From assembly GCF_000218685.1 (NCBI RefSeq), contig NW_006763290.1:3159313-3187545 (forward strand): a DNA stretch of 28,233 bases, given 5' to 3'. Numbering within the stretch: the stretch's first letter is position 1; each line of letters opens with the position of its first letter. The position numbers were made by a program, and so were the translations under genes. Below the pieces are notes generated by a model that saw only the letters and a program-made list of their open reading frames with translations, had not been told where the DNA came from and did no database searches. Shown here piece by piece: positions 1 through 9,790 of the stretch. The stretch is from Serpula lacrymans var. lacrymans S7.9 (Eukaryota; Basidiomycota; Agaricomycetes; Boletales; Serpulaceae).

Positions 1-540
1 TGTGTTCAGTTGATTATTGTTGCAGTAGCACAATGATAAATATGAGGTCAAAATTCAATAGTAGTTTTCAAGATTTAGATTGTTATATATGAAAAGTAAG
101 ATACTGTTATAATATTATTAAGATTTGGTGTTGCATTGCATGGTTTGTTTGATTTGTGTATTTGTTGAGTATGCTGATAAGGGAAAAACCTATTTTATGA
201 TTATTACTATGGCCATAAAGCTCAGGAGCCAATTCAGAGTATTATAAATTAAACTTGTTACTGAATGTGGCATAATAATGCATATTTATCCTATTATATA
301 TGGTATGACTAATTAAAGGTTGTAATAAACAGTAATATCATTTTAGGTATCTTTGATCATATTAATATGGTAAATCCTTCCCTTTGCATTAATAGACAAA
401 CAAAGGTTATTGTTATTTCTATCCTATAGCTTGTGTATTATAATTATTGCATCTTTACAATATAAAGTGTATGGCATAGGTATATATACCCATTTATATC
501 TTCAATCAGACTTGTAAGTAACAAACATATGCCATAGAAT
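1..540. other. AT-rich sequence without a recognisable gene
   Basis: This stretch is AT-rich and has stops in all frames. I see no domain, LTR end or tRNA in it. A decayed remnant could be present but cannot be supported from the sequence alone. Confidence 0.5.
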
Positions 541-582
541 AAATTGTTATAGGGACCCCAGACACCTCTGTGATTAATAGGA

Positions 583-732
583 TATCCCAATGAAAGTTGG
601 ACCATTGGTCTATCCCAGATGTCCTAGTGGGATGTCCCACTGAAAATTAGACTATTGGACCATCCCAGATGTCCCATTGGGATATCCTACATGGTCCAAT
701 GGGATGTCCCATTAGCTTTTTGGATGTCCCAT
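583..732. repeat. 50-bp tandem repeat, about 2.7 imperfect copies
   Basis: Units start at 583, 633 and 683. Units 1 and 2 align over their full 50 bp and share the core CCCA(A/C)TGAAA, then TATTGG or CATTGG, then ATCCCAGATGTCC. The third copy degrades after about 35 bp. Each unit carries GGGA...TCCC half-sites such as GGGATGTCCCA. On the minus strand the bases at 541-587 can be read as a short peptide with GYP-x-NHRGV, which resembles the segment between integrase and RT in copia elements. The repeat may therefore have grown on a copia remnant. Confidence 0.6.
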
Positions 733-778
733 GTAGTTGTCCCAAAGGACATGGTAGACCATGCTCCAGGGGGCTACT

Positions 779-1190
779 TGTTACAACCAAGAGTTTGTAT
801 ACTCTGGTGCACAACTCAGACAAAGCTATAAAGAAGTGAGGGGAGTGGTTACCCTTTAGATAGGACCAAGTTTGTTGTGGGTAAACAACAGGAGGACTCA
901 CTGAGGAGTCTCCTTGATCTATTAGGGTATATATACCACTACAGTTTGTTTGTACATGTGTACTGTACAGTTGATGGAGGCAGTGGCTGATGATGTCATG
1001 GGGCACAGCTTATGTGTCCAGCTCCACTGTGTGAGAAACTTGTATCTAAAAATGGAAAAAGCAGCACAACGCAAGAAGTAGAGTTTGAAAAATAATGGAA
1101 AGTGCCGTATGGCATAGGGTGTGAAAACTACAAAAGAAAGTTGAAGGGGAGAATGAAATTTAAAGGTCTGAGAATTGTGTTATTGTAACA
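779..1190 (-). repeat. 3' LTR of the gypsy element (LTR-I family)
   Basis: This 412-bp terminal repeat is a near copy of 6541-6952. In sense orientation (minus strand) it has a unique U3, a TATATATA box, a hairpin-forming segment with GAGTCCTCC, and a U5 ending GGTTGTAACA. Open frames across it are not conserved genes. Confidence 0.93.
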
Positions 1191-1201
1191 CTACCCCCCT
1201 T
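1191..1201 (-). other. Polypurine tract of the gypsy element
   Basis: On the minus strand AAGGGGGGTAG directly precedes the 3' LTR. This is the expected place and composition for the plus-strand DNA primer of an LTR retrotransposon. It lies a few bases after the chromodomain stop codon. Confidence 0.85.
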
Positions 1202-1465
1202 CTAAGGCTCAACTTCCAGGTGAGACCAAATATTAGAGGTAGTAGTTAAATCTTTGGGCATAGGTTGAAAAAGGGAATTAAAAAGGTTCAAATCCATGCC
1301 TCTAAGCTTCCTAGGAGCCGAGGGATTCTTAGAATAAAATTTGCAAACAGCATTGCGGGAATTATCCAGATGGGCTTCTGGTTCCCATGTTCTGTCCTCG
1401 TTTCCATAGCCCTTCCATAGGACTAGAAACTCTAACTTTTCACGCTTCAAGCGTGCATCCACCAC
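1202..1465 (-). pseudogene. Chromodomain at the C-terminus of gypsy Pol
   Basis: About 87 codons carry a recognisable chromodomain: FEVERVVDAR, then LEFLVLWKGYG, then RTWEPEAHL. The aromatic residues F, W and W are in place to form a methyl-lysine cage. In chromoviruses this domain steers integration toward marked chromatin. It lies in the same frame as the integrase but is cut off by one TAA at 1481-1483, five codons before this segment. The coding ends just before the polypurine tract. Confidence 0.85.
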
Positions 1466-1480
1466 CCGTTCAACTTCAAA

Positions 1481-2518
1481 TTATTCTTCATCTTCCTGGG
1501 TGACTACTACCGGTCCGGGCCTGTCTACGCGCTGTCCCGGCAGCGGCCCTTTATAGGGTTTTACTCGGCTAATGTTGACCATGGGTACTACCCTCATTTG
1601 TTTTGGGAGTTCTAGCTCCACTGCATTGGGTTTGACTTCCTTAATCCGGTAAGGACAAATCCACTTTTTGGTCAGTTTTCTAGACTGCTGATCTTTCAAT
1701 TTTAAGTGGTCGGTCTCTAACCAGACCAGGGCGCCAACCTTGTAATCAGGGGCCTTGGAGTGTCTATGCTCTGCCCTGTCTTTCATCTGCTCTGCAGTTT
1801 TGAATAGCGCCTTGCACATTTTGTCTAAGACAGATTTCATGTCTTTAGCCATGTTCCCTGCAGCCTTGTTCTTGCTTTTACCAGGTTCTACACCCATTCT
1901 GGGGAGGTACAACCTTGTAACCTCAAATAGTGCCTTTCCTGTAGCCGACAACTGTTCAATATTATGTGAGAACTGGGCTATCTTTAGCCACTTGGCCCAA
2001 TCTGTCTGTCTGTCATTAATAAATATACGGAGGTATTGCTTCAATTCCTGATTGAGCCTCTCCGTTTGTCCATCAGTCTGCTGATGGAACACCATTGATA
2101 ATTTAGGTTTGATGTCCAGCATCTGACATAACTCTTTCGTAAATTCACTACTGAATTGGGGTCCCCTATCGGAGATAACCATTTCTGGTAACCCATGGGT
2201 AGACCATACAAAATCTTTGAATAAGTCTGCCGTACCAGCAGCTGTAATTGTTTTATTGGTGGGAATGAATACCATTTCTTTGGAGAAGCGATCTACTACC
2301 ACCATTACTGAATCATACCCGTTTGATTCAAGCAGATCTGTCATAAAGTCAACTGATATATCCTGCCAGGGACCAGCTGGTATTGGATTCAGCATGAGTT
2401 TACCGGCCAGTGGTTGATGCGAGTTCTTTGCCATGGCACATCTCAGACAGGATTTTACGTATTCCTGTATATCTTTGACCATACCAGGCCACATGTAATT
2501 TCTGGAGATCAACTCCAT
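1481..2518 (-). pseudogene. Gypsy integrase
   Basis: A 345-codon open stretch holds the zinc-finger second half (SCLRCAMAK), then the DDE core: D in ISVDFMTDL, D in VISDRGPQFSS, and E in QTDGQTERLNQELK, as in rve integrases. After this comes a GPY/F-like region (KWICPYRIKEV, VELELPKQMR) that leads to the chromodomain. The catalytic triad is present. The segment is separated from upstream RNase H by a TGA at 2519-2521, where family members usually have Arg, so CGA to TGA is likely. It ends at TAA 1481-1483. The enzyme inserts retroviral-type cDNA into the genome; this copy is not translatable as one protein. Confidence 0.9.
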
Positions 2519-2521
2519 GGT

Positions 2522-3006
2522 TCATTGCCACCCAGGGTGCCCAGCCACTGGAGTGTTGTGATGTCTGTCTATTGCCTTGATCCTTGCGGACTCAGGCACA
2601 TAGACTTTGTCTTTGTAATGGATGAGCCCGTCTTCCCATAAATAATGTAAATTGCCATCAAGGTGTGCCTTCTCTTCTGAGGAGAGGTCTTTCCTGAAGA
2701 CTTCTAGAAGTTCGGAATCCAGCCCAATTTGAACATTGGCCACCCTGGATTGATCTATAAGGGTGACACCTTTGTTGTTATCTTCAATGCCGTTGACATG
2801 ATCCTCTCTTCTGGATAAAACATCCGCTTTTCCCATAGAAGCACCAGGCTTATGAATTAGTTTATAATTAAACCTAGACAAGTACACCGCATAGCAGGCC
2901 TGTCTTCGGTTCAAGTCTTGGGCCATCATAAAATACTCCAGATTTTTATGATCAGCCCAAATTTTGAATTGGTGTCTAGCACTTTCTAATTAGTGCCGCC
3001 AGTGCT
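2522..3006 (-). pseudogene. Gypsy RNase H C-terminal part and H2C2 finger start
   Basis: The uninterrupted part at 2522-2929 reads MAQDLNRRQACYAVYLSRF, then GKADVLSRREDH, the end of Ty3-type RNase H. It is followed by a connection region and the first half of the integrase finger (DRHHNTPVAGHPG). Between 2930 and 3006 the same frame continues with IWADHKNLEYF but has a TAA near 2991. The histidine pair of the H2C2 finger lies here and its cysteine pair lies across the TGA at 2519-2521. Confidence 0.85.
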
Positions 3007-4156
3007 CTAAAACTTCAATGATGGCCAGCATCTCTTTATTGTAAATTTGATAGTTGTGCTCTGTAGGCGACAAACTATGCAATAAATAGGCACAAGGCCT
3101 CCAAAGATTATCAGGGCATTAAATTGACAGAACAGCCCAGTAGCAAAATCAGAAGAGTCAGTTTCTAGCCGGAACTCTTTGTCTAATTCTGGAAACGCTA
3201 ATATGGGTGCTGTTGTAAATGCCTGTTCAAGCTTATCAAAAGCTTCTTGTTCCTTGGCACCCCAGTGCCAGACAACGTCCTTTTTAGTGAGATCGTTCAA
3301 CGGTCTCGTTATTTTTGCAAAGTTTTCAACAAATCTTCGGTAGAAATTTCCTAAGCCAAGGAAGGCCCTAACTCCTTTGATGTGAGTAGGTTCAGGCCAA
3401 TCCAAAATAGCTTGAACTTTCTCAGGATCCATCCTGATTCCATTCTGGCCAATTATCATACCAAGGAAATCTACTTCCTTCACTTTAAAGTTACATTTTT
3501 CAGGTTTGAAGAATAAGTCCCGTTCCTGTAAGCATTAAAGGACTTTTTGCACGATCCTGTTATGCTCAGCCTCATTGTCCGACTTTGTAAATATTAATAA
3601 GTCATCATTGTAAATGACAACACAGTTTTCCATATCCGCAAAGATCATGTTCATCATGCTCTGGAAGGTTGCCTGTGAATTAGTCAACCCAAAGAACATA
3701 ACAAGGGGTTTGAAGGATCCTGGGTGGCATGTGAATGCGGCCTTCCAAGCATCTTCTTCTTTGATTCGTACATTATTGTACCCCTATCTGAGATCTTTCT
3801 TTGTTAAGATTTTGGCGCCAGCCAATTTGTCCACTAGCTGACTAATAAAAGGCAGCGGATACATATTTTTAACTGTGTACTCATTTAAGTAATGATAGTC
3901 CATAATCATACACTTTTTACCATCTTTTTTAGGGATGAAGAACACCGGGGACGTTATAGGGCTTTTGGAAGGTCTGATGTAACCCTTCCTAAGCGGTTTG
4001 TTTATGAAACTTGAAACCTCATCTCTTTCTGGAGCAGAGAGGGGAATTATGTGTCCTTTCCTTGGTTTGAAATTGTCCTTCAAATCTATAGCATGGTCCC
4101 AAGGCTTAGCCTCTGGGAAGCATTCTGATTCATGTTTCGAAAAGACTTTCCAGAAG
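3007..4156 (-). pseudogene. Gypsy reverse transcriptase and RNase H N-terminal part
   Basis: The RT begins near 4156 (KYHNFWKVFSKHES, PWDHAIDLKD). It continues with GHIIPLSAPERDE, GYIRPSKSPITSPVFFIPKKDG and the D of KKDLR. A TAG near 3784 replaces the Trp usually found in the DxRWGYNNV block. Next come FGLTNSQATFQ and the catalytic YNDD box near 3620, a YxDD variant with Asn. A TAA near 3535 breaks the thumb. At 3483-3007 VDFLGMIIGQNGI, WPEPTHIKGVRAFLGL and the RNase H start (ETDSSDFATG) are readable, then a frameshift around 3120 loses the frame. RT copies the element RNA into DNA. This copy has at least three lesions. Confidence 0.88.
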
Positions 4157-5074
4157 TTATGGTACTTGGGAGGTACCAGCCTCTATCTCTTCCTTGGGTT
4201 TTACCTCATCATCGTCATCGTCAATCTTATCTAAAAATCGGAGCTTGGCATAAATGTGACCAGCGTTTATTCTTTCATCTAGCTTCGTTTGACGGACGTG
4301 AGTCGGTTTACCCAAGTCATCACACTCCCGAGGACAATGTGACAATATGACAACCTCTTTCTGCCCGTTGGTCTCAGGATTGTGTTTAAATAGCCAGGTC
4401 CAGCCCAAGATTAAATTAATCTTCCCTAGTTGGGTAGCTTCGGCGGTGACTCGTTCTCTGTGTCCTTGGTACTCAACAACGAAAGAACATTTGTGCATAA
4501 TACAGCCACCCGCATTAAGTGTACTATCAATGTTATAGACAGGAATAGATACGTTTAATTTCACAAGGGGGAGTCCAATTTGCTCTGCCCAGACCTGATC
4601 TATGAAGATTCTGTTGGTGCCTGACTCAAGCAGTGTGTTGGTTGGGTGTACTATGCCCCGGGCAAGGTTTTCCACACCAATATCTAAACAGATCTCTTTT
4701 TGGAATAAATATGTGTGCATCAACACACATTTTGGGATTTCAGGGGAAGGTGGCTCCAAAGAAGAAGAATTGAGAGAAATATGTTTTTCTACTTTAATAT
4801 TTTCTATGTCTTTATTTTTATTTTTACCAGAATCAAGCACCCTAGTAGTTGTCTCGCCGGGGCCACGTTCCAAGGGAGATGCTGGTGCAGTGGTAGTATC
4901 ATAAATATTACAGTTACAATTTTTCATACAAGTACATGTTTCAGATAATAGATTTAGAAATTTATTTACAAATAGGGGAGCCACCCTCTTTTCTTTATTG
5001 CTCGTGCAACACCCTGGAGCAGGGGCCACTTTGTTGTGGTTTACTTCATTGTTCCGTGGAGTGCAGGCACCCAA
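4157..5074 (-). pseudogene. Gypsy protease region of Pol
   Basis: This 305-codon stretch holds a retropepsin-like core. The active-site motif, normally (L/V)DSG(A/S), reads LLESGTNRIFID, so the catalytic Asp is Glu. Downstream are VTAEATQLGKINLILGWTWL and HNPETN, matching the usual LGxxWLxxHNP block with changes. A Lys/Asp/Glu-rich linker (IDDDDDEVKPKEE) follows before RT. The frame is -1 relative to gag and a frameshift near 4170 separates it from RT. The Glu change should disable the protease. Confidence 0.75.
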
Positions 5075-5079
5075 GTGAC

Positions 5080-6182
5080 CTAAGCTCCAAACTCTTTTCC
5101 ATGAGCCTTCATCTTGTTGACCTGCTGGTCATAGAAAAAGGCCTGGATCTTGTCGTACAAACAACCGGCCAGAGTATTGAGCCAATTATCTGGTTTTTCA
5201 GTTTCTAATTGGCGCCCTTGGTTATTTTTTTGTTGGGCGGCCTGCGCCCCGTTTCTGCAATCTCGGGATATGTGCCCCTCTTGGCCACAGTTGTAAAAGT
5301 TGCCCTTGAATCTGTGCATCTGTCCGCCTTGGACCGCACCGATATCCATAGGAGCACCCTTTCCTGGCTGCAGCCTGAACAGCTTGAATCCGTGAGAGTG
5401 ATTATGGTGGTTTGATGACCCAGGGCGCCTCTGGGATAGGTTGTTTTTGGTGGTGGGCCCACCACCTTGATGCATTACATAGAGCTCCAGGGCTCTACCA
5501 ACTCGGCAAACTCCCTCAGCCACCAGCGCCAGGTTGTTGCTTTGTGTATCCTGCAGATAGATTTGTTAGGCAATGCGGGGGTTCACATTGTGTTCCAGCA
5601 GTTCTACTGCATGTTCATTACTAAGCCCTCCTTGGATAGAGAGGGCCAGGAACCGGGTAATATAATCATCTGTCCTCATATTTCCTTGTTTGAAGGAACG
5701 GATCTGCTGACGCGCCCAATCACGCTCAGCCTGTAGTTTGATATATTTTTCGATCTCTACCTTGAGATTATCCCAGGTGGGTCACACTCCCACCGTGTAG
5801 CACTCCTGCAGTCTTACTTGGGCGTATTGACCCACCACAAGTCCTTTAGATGTGATAGTATTGCTGTTGCTATCTCAAAATTATCGGCAAATGCGTCCCA
5901 ATTTGCCTTGACCCAAATCTGGAGCTTGATCCATCATTTGGCAAATTGAGCCCTATCTCCTTCAAAAGTGCCAGGGTCAGTGACAATCTTGACTTTCTTG
6001 TTGAACTTTTGCTTAACCGTAGTTTTCACTGCTGGGGCAGCCTGAATCCCGGCAAGCTGATTTGTCAATGCTTGAATCTGTGCATGCATGTTGTGCAGCA
6101 GACTTTTCATATTGGGTTGCGATGACATGTTGACCTGTTCTCTTTGTAATGTAAAAAAAAGGTAACTGGGGCCGCTTGCCAT
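5080..6182 (-). pseudogene. Gypsy Gag
   Basis: The N-terminal part (5934-6182) reads MASGPSYLFF, then a helical QIQALTNQLAGIQ and the FEGDRAQFAKW-type start of a Ty3-like capsid. The middle (about 5525-5930) is broken by stops and frameshifts. The C-terminal part (5080-5523) holds a CCHC zinc knuckle, NCGQEGHISRDC, in which the first Cys of the usual CYNC is Phe (FYNC). This removes one zinc ligand. The Gag stop overlaps the protease frame by about 57 nt in the -1 frame, but I see no canonical slippery heptamer. Gag forms the particle that packages element RNA. Confidence 0.8.
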
Positions 6183-6526
6183 CTGCGGATCTACCTTTTC
6201 CCAGCTGAGTGTCGGATCTCAATCTCCCACTACCCACACTATAGTGTTTGAAAAGTATATAAAAAGGTAAACATAATAAACCCTGGTCCGAACGGTTTTC
6301 AGGGGGTGGTCCGCTTGTTTAGCTGTCAACCCTTCTCCAGACTGGCAGAGGCAAGTGCCCGGCCTGGTCAGAGGAAAGAGAAAGGGAAGATTTGTATGTA
6401 AATTCTAATCAGCAGTGGTTCCACACCAACTGCTGAGCTAAGTACTCCCCTTGACACTGGGGGCCGTGTATACAATAACCCCTTAACCCTGGGGACCGGG
6501 TTTGCACAAAGTGCAAGAGAGTAGTA

Positions 6527-6540
6527 GGAGCGAGTCCTAA
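6527..6540 (-). promoter_or_regulatory. Primer site of the gypsy element, apparently self-priming
   Basis: Just inside the 5' LTR the minus strand reads TTAGGACTCGCTCC. It lacks the TGG start typical of a tRNA 3'-end primer site. Its AGGACTCGCT (6538-6529) is complementary to AGTGAGTCCT in the R region of the same LTR (minus strand 6664-6655), 9 Watson-Crick pairs and one G-U. Other LTR copies carry AGCGAGTCCT, giving a perfect 10-bp match. That R segment lies about 30 bp after the TATA box, where transcription should start. This matches the self-priming used by Tf1/sushi-type elements. Confidence 0.65.
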
Positions 6541-6952
6541 TGTTACAACCAAGAGTTTGTATACTCTGACACATAACTCAGACAAAGCTATAAAGAAGTG
6601 AGGGGAGTGGTTACCCTTTAGATAGGACCAAGTTTGTTGTGGGTAAACAACAGGAGGACTCACTGAGGAGTCTCCTTGATCTATTAGGGTATATATACCA
6701 CTACAGTTTGTTTGTACATGTGTACTGTACAGTTGATGGAGGCAGTGGCTGATGATGTCATGGGGCACAGCCCATGTGTCCAGCTCCACTGTGTGAGAAA
6801 CTTATATCTAAAAATGGAAAAGGCAGCGCAGTGCAACAAGTGGAGTTTGAACAAGAATGGAAAGTGCCGCATGGCATGGGGTGTGAAAACTACAAAAGAA
6901 CATTGAAGGGGAGAATGAAATTTAAAGGTCTGAGAATTGTGTTATTGTAACA
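6541..6952 (-). repeat. 5' LTR of the gypsy element (LTR-I family)
   Basis: This 412-bp repeat is the partner of 779-1190, with TG...CA ends, followed by the CTACT duplication at 6953-6957. As the 5' LTR on the minus strand it should drive transcription toward lower coordinates. Confidence 0.93.
6690..6697 (-). promoter_or_regulatory. TATA box of the gypsy 5' LTR
   Basis: TATATATA lies on the minus strand 33 nt upstream of the AGTGAGTCCT segment proposed as the RNA 5' end. The same box and spacing recur in the other LTR-I and LTR-II copies. Confidence 0.6.
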
Positions 6953-6957
6953 CTACT

Positions 6958-7195
6958 AGCTTGTTAGTTTGGAGAATATGATTAAGCTAAGAGCCCCAAA
7001 AGTTTGGCTGCCTGAAGTGGAATTTAGGTTCTGTTCAATCATTCTGCAACACAATTCCACTGGTTGGGGTTGTGTGCCATTAGTTCTCTGACAGTTCCTA
7101 CATTGTTTAAAGTAAGCTTCAAACTCATTATTGAGGTATCCACCTCCTTGGTCTGATCTTAGAATCTTTATTTTAGTGTTTTTTTGTGTCATCAT
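6958..7195 (-). pseudogene. Decayed copia integrase fragment
   Basis: The minus strand reads ILRSDQGGGYLNNEFEAYF, the block around the second catalytic Asp of a Ty1/copia integrase, followed by a scrambled NGTQPQPVE (normally PQQNGVAER) and SGSQTFGALSLI (normally SGLPxxFW). The gypsy LTR abuts at 6957, so the rest of the element probably continued at 541-773 before the insertion. No full domain is left. Confidence 0.7.
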
Positions 7196-7301
7196 CTAAG
7201 CCTCACACAGTTTATATCTTCCAGTTGCTTGGTCTTTTGACATCAGAAGACAAATATGGGATTCCCTGAACCAATGATCCTTGAAAGTCATGGCATAGCA
7301 T

Positions 7302-7822
7302 TTATGTCTGACATTTTCTACTATAGCTGGTCGCTATGTGGACTTCTTCACCATACAAAGTGGTCTGCATATATGATTTGCCAGGAAACACCTTTATAGT
7401 AATTTTTGCTTTTACACAGGGCTCACAACATGTTTCAGTCTTTGTTGTGTCAAGATGTATATCATCAATCATTTCTGGCATAACAAGATGGTGTATTGAT
7501 TTATGGGACAGATGTCCCATGATTTTATGTAGTTGGTTGGTGAATATTTTGAGTGCTGCAGCTACAACATGTGTGGGTGTAGTTCCCATTTTGTCTGTTT
7601 CTGTCAAGAGCTGATATAGTCCCTCTTTTACAGGGACTATTCATTTGTATTGTCTTCCTGGATGATTTGGGGACAAAATCTGGCATACATATTCTTCAAA
7701 AAAACAGTGAATCCTCTTTTATTAAACTTGTTGGCTGATATCAAGATGGTGGCCATGTCAGGTATGTGTAGAGCGACTTTCAACATGACTGACAATTGTT
7801 TTTGACCATTGGGAACTTTCAT
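7302..7822 (-). pseudogene. Decayed copia protease-adjacent and pre-integrase region
   Basis: At 7637-7822 the minus strand reads LKVALHIPDMATILISANKF and KRGFTVFLKN, matching the region after the copia protease (LxxVLYIPDMxxxLISVxKL). At 7302-7607 it reads HKIMGHLSHKSIHHLV and then CCEPCVKAKITIKVFPG, the GAG-pre-integrase zinc finger (H-H...C-C). A short extra bit between the pieces and loss of frame show decay. Same element as 6958-7195. Confidence 0.75.
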
Positions 7823-8109
7823 GATGACATTTCCTTTCCCTACGGCTTTCAGTGGGGGCTATGTGTATTGGTTCGGGACTTATACATTGATAGCACATAA
7901 AATTTCACAGTGGGACAGAAATGTGTACTTTCCCCGTAATCTATCCAGGTGGTATATTACTGCCTAACCTTAATGACTCATCTATTACTTGGGGCGGGTC
8001 TTTGGTTGGACAAAACATCAAATGTGTAGAGATTATCTTCAGACAACTTGTCATTTTCAATGGTAGCAATGGCTGCGGTGGGGTTTTTTTTTATTAGAAG
8101 GTTTGTTTG

Positions 8110-8345
8110 TGGCAGCTAGCGTAGCCTAGACATTGCAGTGGGTTATTTCCTCCAGAATAGCATCAATAACTTGATCTGTAGAGAGAGAAAATTTTGATAT
8201 GTGGGCAACTGTGGTTATTGAGCTGAAGGTAGGCTGGTAGGATTCAGGTAAAGACAATATAACAATGGCTATACATTCTGTGTTAGGTAGGTTTGCACTT
8301 GATGCAGCAAATTTGGATCAAAAGTATCCCAGCCAGGTGGCTGAA
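8110..8345 (-). pseudogene. Decayed copia Gag fragment
   Basis: In one minus-strand frame I read ANLPNTECIAIVILSLPESYQPTF, then STDQVIDAILEEITH. The ILSLPESYQPT block is typical of copia Gag (UBN2/gag-polypeptide type) and the following helix (LxxDxVIxxILEE) fits too. Stops flank it. It is in the expected order upstream of the protease remnant, so 8345 to 6958 is one decayed minus-strand element. Confidence 0.65.
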
Positions 8346-8409
8346 ATTATGCTGTTTGTGTACAAATTATACCTCTCCCGGCTTGGCTGGAACCCTTTCA
8401 TGCCCGTGG

Positions 8410-8553
8410 TGCACTAGTTGAGTTTAGACACCAGTCAGGTGATGTGTCAGGTAATTAGTCATGTGACTTAAAAAAGTAAAGGTTCAAAATAAAAGAAAAA
8501 GAAAAACAGAAATAAAACAAAAATAACTGCTGAAAATGCTGTCATAACACAGA
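8410..8553 (-). repeat. Diverged LTR-II U3 fragment
   Basis: The reverse complement contains AGTCACATGACTAATTACC, then TGACACATCACCTGACTGG and TGTCTAAACTCAAC, closely matching the U3 of the LTR-II copies at 8907 and 15501. A TGTTATGACA near 8553 may be the decayed 5' end. No promoter half is left. It could be an old truncated LTR. Confidence 0.5.
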
Positions 8554-8901
8554 TGGTCATTTTCCAGGAGGTTTATTTGCACATATGTGACTTCAGACAG
8601 GGGGCCATAATAATTTGTCTTGCCATGCCTTCTTTCTGTCTGTAGGCTCAAAGTTCAATTTTGTAAGCTTTAAGTTCTATCTGGGTAAGTGTAGTGCTGT
8701 TGCTTTTAACAAAGTGGTCATTTGATATTCTTTTGGTGTATTTGCTCCCATCAATGTATTGATGTAACTTCATTATTGATAGTCACGTTGACACTCTCTA
8801 CTGAGCTTATAACCTGTAGAAACTGATAAAAAAGTATGGGTAGCATATTAGTAAAATATTATAAAAGCCATTGTAAATATGCTGTTACCTCAGTTAATGC
8901 T
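8554..8901. other. AT-rich spacer, nothing recognised
   Basis: No open frame with recognisable motifs and no LTR ends were found between the U3 fragment and the next solo LTR. Confidence 0.4.
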
Positions 8902-8906
8902 GCAAA

Positions 8907-9734
8907 TGTTACAATTGACACACCAGCACCTACTTTACACTTTATATTACCAAAGCTTTGATACGGTGGTGCACAAAGAAAACAGGCAAGAGGAGTAAAT
9001 GAAGGAGTGGGTAAACTCCCTTAAAGTAGGACTGAGTTGGTTGATGATATTCAACAGGAGGGCTCACTAAGGAGTCTCCTTCATCTATTGGGGTATTTAT
9101 ACAATTACAGACTATTTGTACATGTGTACTATACAGTTGCTAAAGGTGGTGGCTGATGATGTTATAGGGCACAGCCCTTGTGACCAGCTCCACATGATAG
9201 AGTTGTGTCTAAAATGAGAGAAAGCAGCACAGCTTGAGAAAGTGAAGGTATAACTGGAGTTTGAAATAAAGGCAAAGTGCTGCATTGGAATGAGCATCCA
9301 AAAATGTTAATGAAAGTTTCAAGTCCAAAAATTGTATATTGTAAAACTTTACTTTTACTGTACTTTTACTTTTCATTTTCCAAATCATATGACTGATCAT
9401 GTGACTATTTGTTTTACTTTGGACTTTTCATAGTCACATGACCGATCATGTGACACATCACCTAACCAGTGTCCAGACTCAACATGTAACTAGTCACATG
9501 CTAGACATTGAACTTTAAACTTTACTTATTAACTATATAGTACCTTATTTGTTGTAGTATATATACCAGCGCAATACATGGGGAAGGACTCAGTGAGTTC
9601 TCACCTAGTGGATACCAACATTAGTGAAGACAACCTCTTTCCTTTGATAGGTCATACACTTCCCTTTCCTCCATTGAGTTGTAGTTGTGTTGTGCTCCAG
9701 CGCCCCAAGATAGCATCTTGTTGGTGTTGTCACA
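8907..9734 (+). repeat. Solo LTR-II, copy A, interrupted by a nested LTR
   Basis: It starts TGTTACAATTGAC and ends GGTGTTGTCACA, with the duplication GCAAA on both sides (8902-8906 and 9735-9739). Removing the nested LTR leaves about 421 bp, the same as copy B. It carries GTCACATGAC-type motifs in U3, a TATATATA box, and GGACTCAGTGAGT. There is no internal region, so it is a solo LTR left by recombination. Confidence 0.88.
8945..9346 (-). repeat. Solo LTR-I nested in LTR-II copy A
   Basis: This diverged 402-bp copy of the gypsy LTR has decayed ends (TATTAC...GTAAAA) and the duplication CTTTA at 8940-8944 and 9347-9351. Shared blocks include TTTGTACATGTGTACT, GGCTGATGATGT and GACCAGCTCCA. Confidence 0.85.
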
Positions 9735-9790
9735 GCAAATATGTTTATGAATGACAAATTATGACATTTGTTTATAGTATGGGAAAACAT

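Larger units (their letters stand above)
774..6957 (-). mobile_element. Complete but inactive Ty3/gypsy chromovirus with target-site duplication
   Basis: This is a full LTR retrotransposon on the minus strand. Its two 412-bp LTRs (779-1190 and 6541-6952) begin TGTTAC and end in GTAACA, and are flanked by the 5-bp duplication CTACT (774-778 and 6953-6957). In transcription order it has a leader (6183-6540, no coding), gag, aspartic protease, reverse transcriptase, RNase H, integrase with H2C2 finger, and chromodomain, followed by a purine tract. The order RT-RH-IN plus a C-terminal chromodomain defines a chromovirus. At least six stops or frameshifts break the polyprotein. The LTRs differ at roughly 20 sites by eye (about 95% identity), mostly transitions, so the insertion is not recent. 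It cannot move by itself. Confidence 0.93.

Noticed and set aside
583..732. CRISPR-like array
   Set aside because: The repeats are contiguous imperfect 50-bp units without spacers, in a eukaryotic retroelement setting.
647..1006. Open frame of 119 codons on the minus strand across the LTR, recurring at 6409-6789
   Set aside because: Both copies lie in the LTR-I U3/R/U5 and extend into different flanks. The frame has no motif and the diverged solo LTRs do not keep it, so it is a by-product of LTR identity.
1755..2051. Plus-strand open frames inside the gypsy integrase
   Set aside because: They are antisense to a clear integrase frame and show no independent motif.
5074..5137. Programmed -1 frameshift between gypsy Gag and protease
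   Set aside because: The frames overlap by about 57 nt in the right direction, but there is no canonical slippery heptamer and the element has many frame lesions.
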